Assembly: GCA_014634225.1 (NCBI GenBank)
Contig: BLFN01000537.1
Coordinates: 521,622-534,121, forward strand
Reading direction: 5' to 3'
Source of the DNA: Acropora yongei
Lineage: Eukaryota; Cnidaria; Anthozoa; Scleractinia; Acroporidae
DNA: 12,500 nt
Positions 6,261 to 12,500 of this stretch are shown here, piece by piece. Position numbers and translations under genes: made by a program. Within the stretch, counting starts at the first letter, position 1; each line of letters opens with the position of its first letter. The notes beneath the pieces were generated by a model. That model ran no database searches. It was given only the letters and a program-made list of their open reading frames with translations, and had not been told where the DNA came from.

Positions 6261-6714
6261 CATTCTTGAGTGTTGTTTCTCTGTGACTTTCTCTTTACTA
6301 CACAGCAGTGGTGGGGCGAAAAAAGAGGTGGTGGAACTAAAAATAAAATCAGACATTCCATTTTTATCAGCCTCGTCAAGCCTTTTTTCAACCTCCCCTC
6401 CTTCCTTAACTTCTCTTTGCATTATATGCGGAGTGTTTGGAGTGTAGCAATACTTAAATGCTCAGCTGTGCTGTTTTTTTGTTGACCGTTTTTATGATGG
6501 GCTCATCATCTTCTTTTCATGAGATGGCACTTGTCTCGAAAGTAAGAAATGGTCGTCCCTATATCATCGTCAGATGATCGTTAAAACACTCGTTAAGTAA
6601 GTGAAACACGTTTAACTGCACCCAAACTAACTATCTGTTCATGTTTCTTGTTTCTTTGTCGTATGTTCTCGCTCCCATGGAAATATTGGCCTAAATTAGT
6701 CTGTAAGTACTAGT
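6261..6714 (+). repeat. Monomer 4, type D, short
   Basis: Has ACAGCAGTGGTGGGGCG and TGATGGGCTCATCATC. A deletion of roughly 28 bp near 6625-6630 removes the conserved CTGCCGAAATACAAAACAGC block, which explains its 454-bp length. Confidence 0.85.
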
Positions 6715-7195
6715 CATTCTTAAATGCTGTTTCTGTGTGACTTTCTCTTTACTACAGAACGGCGGCGGAGCGAAAAAAAAGTGGGGGAGCTGAATATAAG
6801 ATCAGACATTCCATTTTTATCAGCCTCACCAAGCCTTTTTATCAACCTCCCCTCCCTCCCTAACTTCTCTTTGCATTATATGCGGAGTGTTTGGAGTCTA
6901 GCAAAATTTAAATGCCCAGTTCTGTTGTTTTTTTGTTAACTATTTTTATCATGGACTCATAGTCTTCTTTTCATGAGATGGCACTTGTCTCGAAAGTAAG
7001 AAATGGTCGTCCCTATATCATCGTCAGATTATCGTTAAAACACTCTCTAAGTAAGTGAAACCAGTTTAATATCATCCAACCACCGAAATACAAAACAGCT
7101 CTCTGAAACTAACCATCTCTTTATTTTTCGTATTTCTTTGTCTTATTTTCTCCCTCCTATGGAAAAATGGCTTTAATTAGCGCGTAAGTATAGGT
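6715..7195 (+). repeat. Monomer 5, A/B mosaic (A')
   Basis: The left half matches type A (AACGGCGGCGGAGCG). The right end (CTCCCTCCTATGGAAAAATG and AATTAGCGCG) matches the end of monomer 2. This makes it a hybrid from exchange or gene conversion. Confidence 0.75.
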
Positions 7196-7676
7196 TATTC
7201 TTAAGGGTTGTTTCTGTATGACTTTCTCTTTACTACACAGCGGTGGCGTGGCAAAAAAAGAAGCGGGGGAACTGAAAATAAATTGGACATTCCATTTTTA
7301 TCAGCCTCACCAACCTTTTCATCAACCTCCGCTCCCTCTCTAACTTCTCTTTGCTTTATATGCGGAGTGTTTGGAGTCTAGCAATACTTATATGCTCAGC
7401 TGTGCTCTTTTTTTGTCAGCTATTTTTATCATGGACTCATAGTCTTCTTTTCATGAGATGACACTTGTCCCGAACGTAAGAAGTGGTCGTTCCTATATCA
7501 TCGTCGGATGATCGTTATAATACTCGCTAAGTATGTGAAATCAGTTTAATGGCACCCAACTGCCGAAATACAAAACAGCTCTCTGAAAGTAACGATCTAT
7601 TTATTTTTCTTGTTTCTTTGTCTTATTTTCTTTCTCCTATGAAAAAAATGGTTTCAATTAGCGGGTAAGTATACGT
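7196..7676 (+). repeat. Monomer 6, type C
   Basis: Carries the C markers GGTGGCGTGGC and TTGGACATTCC and closely follows monomer 3, including TATATGCTCAGCTGTGCT. With monomer 7 it repeats the C-D pair of monomers 3-4. Confidence 0.85.
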
Positions 7677-8159
7677 CATTCTTGAGTGTTGTTTCTCTGT
7701 GACTTTCTCTTTACTACACAGCAGTGGTGGGGCGAAAAAAGTGGTGGGGGAACTAAAAATAAAATCAGACATTCCATTTTTATCAGCCTCGTCAAGCCTT
7801 TTTATCAACCTCCCCTCCCTCCTTGACTTCTCTTTGCATTATATGCGGAGAGTTTGGAGTGTAGCAATACTTAAATGCTCAGCTGTGCTGTTTTTTTGTT
7901 AACCGTTTTTATGATGGGCTCATCATCTTCTTTTCATGAGATGGCACTTGTCTCGAAAGTAAGAAATGGTCGTCCCTATATCATCGTCAGATTATCGTTA
8001 AAACACTCGCTAAGTAAGTGAAACCAGTTTAATTGCACCCAACTGCCGAAATACAAAACAGCTCTCTGAAAGTAACGATCTGTTTATTTTTCTTGTTTCT
8101 TGGTTTTATGTTCTCGCTCCCATGAAAATATTGGCCTAAATTAGGGTGTAAGTATGCGT
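7677..8159 (+). repeat. Monomer 7, type D, full length
   Basis: The same D markers as monomer 4 but without its internal deletion. The right end (GGTTTTATGTTCTCGCTCCC) matches the sequence that precedes every type B unit except monomer 14's variant donor. Confidence 0.85.
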
Positions 8160-8631
8160 CATTCTTAAGTGTTCTTTCTTTACTACACTGCGGCGGCGGG
8201 GCGAAAAAAGGAGTGGGAAGCTAAACTTAAAATCAGACATTCCATTGTTATCACCACCCTTCCCCAACCTGTTTTATCAACCTCTTCCAGCTCTCTAACT
8301 TCTCTTTGCATTATATGCGGAGCGTTTGGAGTCTAGCAATACTTTAATGCTTAGCTGTGCTGTTTTTTTGTTAGCTATTTTTATCATGGACTCATAGTCT
8401 TCTTTTCATGCGATGGCACTTGTCCCGAACGTAAGAACTGGTCGTTCCTATATCATCGTTAGATGATCGTTATAACACTCGCTAAGTAAGTGAAACCAGT
8501 TTAATTGGACCCAACTGCCGAAATACAAAACAGCTCTCTCAAACTAACGATCTCTTTATTTTTCTTGTTTCTTGTCTAATTTTCTTCCTCCCATGGAAAC
8601 AAATTGCTTCAATTAGGGCGTAAGTATATGT
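8160..8631 (+). repeat. Monomer 8, type B mosaic
   Basis: The left half is B (ACACTGCGGCGGCGGGGCG). The right half has ATATGCGGAGCGTTTGGAG, as in C and D types. This hybrid is shared with monomer 10 and starts the first of two near-identical dimers. Confidence 0.85.
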
Positions 8632-9090
8632 CATTCTTAAGTGTTGTTTCTGTTTGACTTTCTCTTTACCACAGAACGGCGTCGGAGCAAAAAAAGAGTG
8701 GGAGATGAAAATAAAATCAGACATTCCATTTTTATCAGCCTCATCAAGCCTTTTTTATCAACCTCCCCTCCCTCCCTAACTTCTCTTTGCATTATATGCG
8801 GAGTGTTAGGGTGTAGCAATCCTTAGATACTCAGCTCTGCTGCTTCTTTGTTAACTATTTTTATCAAGGACTCATGGTCTTCTTTCCATGAGATGGCACT
8901 TGTCTCGAAAGTAAGAAATAGTCGTCCCTGTATTATCGTCAGATTATCGTTAAAACAGTTTAATTGCACCCAACTGCCGGAACACAAAACAGCTCTCTGA
9001 AACTAACTATCTGTTTATTTTTCTTGTTTCTTGGTTTTATGTTCTCGCTCCCATGAAAATATTGGCCTAAATTAGGGTGTAAGTATGCGT
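8632..9090 (+). repeat. Monomer 9, type A with 22-bp deletion
   Basis: Near 8955 CGTTAAAACAG runs directly into TTTAATTGC. About 22 bp containing CACTCGCTAAGTAAGTG are missing, as in monomers 11 and 13. CTCATGG (8871-8877) and CCATGAG (8886-8892) form a perfect 7-bp stem here. Confidence 0.85.
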
Positions 9091-9566
9091 CATTCTTAAG
9101 TGTTCTTTCTTGACTACACTGCGGCGGCGGTGCGAAAAAAGGAGTGGGAAGCTAAACTTAAAATCAGACATTCCATTGTTATCACCACCCTTCCCCAACC
9201 TGTTTTATCAACCTTTTCCAGCTCTCTAACTTCTCTTAATTTGCATTATATGCGGAGTGTTTGGAGTCTAGCAATACTTTAATGCTTAGCTGTGCTGTTT
9301 TTTTGTTAGCTATTTTTATCATGGACTCATAGTCTTCTTTTCATGCGATGGCACTTGTCCCGAACGTAAGAACTGGTCGTTCCTAAATCATCGTTAGATG
9401 ATCGTTATAACACTCGCTAAGTAAGTGAAACCAGGTTAATTGGACCCAACTGCCGAAATACAAAACAGCTCTCTCAAACTAACGATCTCTTTATTTTTCT
9501 TGTTTCTTGTCTAATTTTCTTCCTCCCATGGAAACAAATTGCTTCAATTAGGGCGTAAGTATATGT
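9091..9566 (+). repeat. Monomer 10, type B mosaic, copy of 8
   Basis: Nearly identical to monomer 8. A 4-bp insertion (TTCTCTTAATTTGCATT) accounts for the shift from a 931-bp to a 935-bp offset between the two dimers. Confidence 0.85.
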
Positions 9567-10025
9567 CATTCTTAAGTGTTGTTTCTGTTTGACTTTCTCT
9601 TTACCACAGAACGGCGGCGGAGCAAAAAAAGAGTGGGAGATGAAAATAAAATCAGACATTCCATTTTTATCAGCCTCGTCAAGCCTTTTTTATCAACCTC
9701 CCCTCCCTCCCTAACTTCTCTTTGCATTATATGCGGAGTGTTAGGGTGTAGCAATCCTTAGATACTCAGCTCTGCTGCTTCTTTGTTAACTATTTTTATC
9801 AAGGACTCATGGTCTTCTTTCCATGAGATGGCACTTGTCTCGAAAGTAAGAAATAGTCGTCCCTGTATTATCGTCAGATTATCGTTAAAACAGTTTAATT
9901 GCACCCAACTGCCGGAACACAAAACAGTTCTCTGAAACTAACTATCTGTTTATTTTTCTTGTTTCTTGGTTTTACGTTCTCGCTCCCACGAAAATATTGG
10001 CCTAAATTAGGGTGTAAGTATGCGT
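9567..10025 (+). repeat. Monomer 11, type A, copy of 9
   Basis: The same 459-bp length as monomer 9 and the same 22-bp deletion, with only a few substitutions (for example GGCGTCGG in 9, GGCGGCGG here). Confidence 0.85.
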
Positions 10026-10490
10026 CATTCTTTACTACACTGCGGCGGCGGGGCGAAAAAAGGAGTGGGAAGCTAAACTTAAAATCAGACATTCCAGTGT
10101 TATCACCCCCCCTTCCCCCAACCTGTTTTATCAACCTTTCCCCACCTCCATAACTCATCTTTGCATTTTATGCGTAGTGTTATGGTATAGCAATCCCTGT
10201 ATGCTCAGCTGTTCTGTTTTTTTGTTAACTATTTTTATCATGGACTCATAGTCTTCCCTTTATGGGATCAGACGCACTCGTCTCGAAAGTGAGAAATGGT
10301 CGTCCCTATATCATCGTCAGATTATCGGTAAAACACTCGCTAAGTAAGTGAAACCAGTTTAATTGCACCCAACTGCCGAAATACAAAACAGCTCTCTGAA
10401 ACTAACCATGTCTTTATTTTTCTTTTTTTTTTGTCTAATTTTCTCCCTTCCTTGGGAACAAATGGCTTCAATTAGGGGGTAAGTATATGT
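10026..10490 (+). repeat. Monomer 12, type B, shortened 5' part
   Basis: CATTC runs directly into TTTACTACACTGCGG, so the TAAGTGTTCTTTC block is lost. Near 10255-10280 the usual TTTTCATGAGATGGC is replaced by a diverged patch, CCTTTATGGGATCAGACGC. Confidence 0.8.
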
Positions 10491-10948
10491 CATTCTTAAG
10501 TGTTGTTTCTGTTTGACTTTCTCTTACCACAGAACGGCGGCGGAGCGAAAAAAAAATTAGGAGATGAAAATAAAATCAGAGATTCCATTTTTATCAGCCT
10601 CGTCAAGCCTTTTTATCAACCTCCCCTCCCTCCCTAACTTCTCTTTGCATTATATGCGGAGTGTTAGGGTGCAGCAATCCTTAGATACTCAGCTGTGCTG
10701 CTTCTTTGTTAACTATTTTTATCATGGACTCATGGTCTTCTTTCCATGAGATGGCACTTGTCTCGAAAGTAAGAAATAGTCGTTCCTGTACTATCGTCAG
10801 ATTATCGTTAAAACAGTTTAATTGCACCCAACTGCCGAAACACAAAACAGCTCTCTGAAACTAACGATCCGTTTATTTTTCTTGTTTCTTGGTTTTATGT
10901 TCTCGCTCCCATGAAAATATTGGCCTAAATTAGCGCGTAAGCATGCGT
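10491..10948 (+). repeat. Monomer 13, type A with 22-bp deletion
   Basis: Shares the A-type deletion near 10812. The conserved AGACATTCC is AGAGATTCC here. A single missing T in the pyrimidine tract and an expanded A run separate it from monomers 9 and 11. Confidence 0.85.
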
Positions 10949-11409
10949 CATTCTTAAGTGTTCTTTCTTGACTACACTGCGGCGGCGGGGCGAAAAAAGG
11001 AGTGGGAAGCTAAACTTAAAATCAGACATTCCATTTTTATCACCCCCTTCCCCCAACCTGTTTTATCAACCTTTCTCCACCTCCATAACTCTTCATTGCA
11101 TTTTATGCGTAGTGTTATGGTATAGCAATCCCTGTATGCTCAGCTGTTCTGTTTTTTTTTGTTAACTATTTTTATCATGGACTCATAGTCTTCTTTTCAT
11201 GAGATGGCACTTGTCTCGAAAGTAAGAAATGGTCGTCCCTATATCATCGTCAGATTATCGTTAAAACACTCGCTAAGTAAGTGAAACCAGTTTAATTGGA
11301 CCCAACTGCCGAAATTGAAAGTAACGATCTGTTCATTTTTTTTGTTTCGTTGTCTTATTTTCTTTCTCCTATGAAAAAAAATGGTTTCAATTAGCGGGTA
11401 AGTATACGG
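10949..11409 (+). repeat. Monomer 14, type B
   Basis: The right half is like monomers 2 and 12 (TATGCGTAGTGTTATGG). Its upstream donor is GTAAGCATG instead of GTAAGTATG. A deletion near 11312 joins CCGAAAT to TGAAAGTAAC, losing the ACAAAACAGCTCTC block. Confidence 0.85.
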
Positions 11410-11816
11410 CATTCTTGAGTGTTGTTTCTCTGTGACTTTCTCTTTACTACACAGCAGTGGTGGGGCGAAAAAAGTGGTGGGGGAACTAAAAATAAAATCA
11501 GACATTCCATTTTTATCAGCCTCGTCAAGCCTTTTTATCAACCTCCCCTCCCTCCTTAACTTCTCTTTGCATTATATGCGGAGAGTTTGGAGTGTAGCAA
11601 TACTTATATGCTCAGCTGTTCTTTTTTTAAAACTATTTTTATTATGGACTCATAGTCTTCTTTTCGATCATGAGATGACATTTGTCTCGAAAGTAAGAAA
11701 CAGTCGTCCTTAACATTGTCAGATTATCGTTTAAACACTCGCCAAGTATGTAAAACTTGTGTACTTGAACCCAACTGCCGAAATACAAAACAGCTCTCTA
11801 AAACTAATGATCTGTT
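11410..11816 (+). repeat. Monomer 15, type D, truncated
   Basis: A D-type unit with more changes than the inner copies toward its end (for example GTGTACTTGAACCCAACTG). Similarity stops after GATCTGTT at 11816, where unrelated sequence begins. Greater divergence at array edges is usual for satellites kept similar by exchange. Confidence 0.8.
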
Positions 11817-11846
11817 GGGGGATTCATCGAGGTCTGAAATCACAGC

Positions 11847-11889
11847 CCCCTGCTGATGTTCGTCTATTAATAGCGAACATCAGCAGGGG
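11847..11889. repeat. 16-bp perfect hairpin at array edge
   Basis: CCCCTGCTGATGTTCG (11847-11862) and CGAACATCAGCAGGGG (11874-11889) are perfectly complementary. The loop contains the palindrome CTATTAATAG, so pairing can continue nearly to the tip. AGC and AGCT outside the arms extend it with one mismatch. It lies 30 bp after the satellite ends and at the point where the kinase pseudogene is cut off. Confidence 0.85.
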
Positions 11890-12500
11890 AGCTCTGTAGA
11901 AATATAAAGTTCTGCTGTCTCTCTAATTTTTTCTGGGCTAAATACGTCACTGGCAGTGATTTGGCCTTTCACTCCGCCGACAATTTCTGGTGCAATGTGA
12001 TGGAATTCTCTCGCATATTGCCTTTGGCGTTCTACTGAAAGTGATTTTTGTCCTCTGGAACCAGTTATAGGGACTCTTTTCCCACAGGGTTATAAACACC
12101 ATCTCTGTTGTCAATAACAATGTTATTTGACTTCAAGTCATTGTGCAAAAAGCCTTCTTCCTGAATACGGCTCCCGCTGTTTTAGCAATGATCCTTGTCT
12201 AAGTCATCTTGTCGAGTATTCGCTTCTTTAAAAGTACAATGGATATAGTATAGGAGGTGGCCCCCTGATTTCCGTGGAATTGCAAAATCAAACGATAGTG
12301 TGTGCGCTCTGTTCACACCCATACTAGAAGGGGAGGACCGGGATGATCGCCGGGCTTGTTCAAAATGCGCGCTTCATAAATCAATTTCTGTGCAACTCTT
12401 GGCTCCGCCTCTTCTCGGCTCTCGCGTTGAAGTTGCTTCACACGGAGCTCTTCTACAACGATGCGTATGCCCCGGTATAATGCCATGTAGCACGAACCAT
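11890..12500 (-). pseudogene. Protein kinase domain pseudogene, partial
   Basis: Reading minus from the window edge, the sequence follows kinase order. GSCYMALYRGIRIVVEE is the glycine loop and beta-3 strand, with Glu where the ATP-binding Lys is expected. Then come KLIYEARIL (C helix), NKPGDHPGPPLL and LILQFHG, a C-lobe helix near RIIAKTAGAV, the catalytic loop HNDLKSNN (12122-12145), HIAPEI carrying the APE motif (11985-11993) and SDVFSPEKI. Lesions are TGA at 12313-12315, TAG at 12199-12201, a frameshift near 12160-12168, and a junction at 12083/12084 where the DFG segment is missing and the frame changes. The domain ends abruptly at the hairpin, and its N-terminus lies beyond the window. 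It is a dead copy. The exact kinase subfamily is not resolved. Confidence 0.7.

Larger units (their letters stand above)
4815..11816 (+). repeat. 15-monomer satellite array with higher-order pattern
   Basis: Fifteen head-to-tail monomers start at the recurring CATTCTTAAG: 4815, 5300, 5774, 6261, 6715, 7196, 7677, 8160, 8632, 9091, 9567, 10026, 10491, 10949 and 11410. Lengths run from 454 to 487 bp and the last is cut at 408 bp. Each monomer has, in order: a pyrimidine tract, a GC-rich GGCGGCG-type block, a poly-A run, AGACATTCCATTTTTATCA, a CCTCCC-rich block, TTTGCATTATATGCGG, a T run before GTTAACTATTTTTATC, CTCATAGTCTTCTTTTCATG, CGTCCCTATATCATCGTC, and ACTGCCGAAATACAAAAC. Four types alternate (A B C D A' C D B A B A B A B D). 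All open frames inside are short, shift between copies and show no conserved protein, so I treat the array as non-coding satellite DNA. Confidence 0.95.

Noticed and set aside
6440..6490. Pol III transcription unit ended by the T run in each monomer
   Set aside because: No paired A and B boxes at suitable spacing were found upstream of the T run, and T runs are common in this AT-rich repeat.
5300..11713. Many 60-100 residue open frames on both strands in the tandem region, with similar translations between copies
   Set aside because: The similarity comes from the DNA repeat. Frames open and close with 1-4 bp changes, no frame is kept in all monomers, and no domain is recognisable.
4815..11816. 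CRISPR-like regular repeats
   Set aside because: Units are about 475 bp with no short repeat/unique spacer alternation, and the sequence is eukaryotic in character.
11836..11900. Helitron 3' terminus
   Set aside because: A hairpin is present, but no CTRR end follows at the usual distance and no matching 5' TC end or Rep/helicase sequence was found.
11890..12500. Functional kinase gene
   Set aside because: It has two in-frame stops, a frameshift, loss of the DFG segment and replacement of the catalytic lysine.

Overview
The window looks like intergenic DNA from an invertebrate animal, most likely an anthozoan cnidarian such as a stony coral. Coding capacity is tiny, there is no bacterial gene packing, and almost everything recognisable is a decayed transposable element, a broken gene or tandem repeat. 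The lineage call rests on remembered resemblance of the Harbinger-type, SGNH-hydrolase, SINE and kinase fragments to repeat families of coral genomes. I could not run a search, so it is inference. I see no intact protein-coding gene.

Positions 1-4800 are a patchwork of dead elements. A LINE-derived element with its middle missing (about 470-1033) keeps the ORF1 start, a 3' hairpin and a GTT tail. It is followed by a decayed coding stretch and a roughly 103-bp minisatellite made of short palindromes (1351-1740). Next come a minus-strand SGNH-hydrolase pseudogene (1904-2506), a plus-strand Harbinger-type transposase remnant (2503-2868) and, converging on it, a minus-strand pseudogene of a Myb/SANT-type partner protein (2956-3657). 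That pseudogene is split by a 241-bp tRNA-derived SINE flanked by an 8-bp direct repeat. A near-perfect 169-bp foldback (3702-3870), an orphan piece of the satellite (4217-4325) and a degenerate AT-rich minisatellite (4479-4632) complete this part.

Positions 4815-11816 are one head-to-tail satellite of 15 monomers of about 455-487 bp, in four main sequence types (A, B, C, D) ordered A B C D A' C D B A B A B A B D. The right part is dominated by a B+A dimer, two copies of which (8160-9090 and 9091-10025) differ at only about a dozen places by eye. Most monomers carry a well-formed splice-donor sequence and, 55-57 nt downstream, a pyrimidine tract with CAG, so each repeat junction resembles a very short intron. 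Type B has lost the acceptor. Some monomers are mosaics of types, indicating gene conversion or unequal exchange.

Positions 11817-12500 begin with a 16-bp-stem hairpin at the satellite edge. A minus-strand protein-kinase pseudogene follows and runs off the window. It has in-frame stops, frameshifts, a lost catalytic lysine and a deletion over the DFG region.

Nothing here forms a working pathway. The least ordinary items are the satellite with its higher-order order and splice-like module, and the palindrome-based minisatellite.
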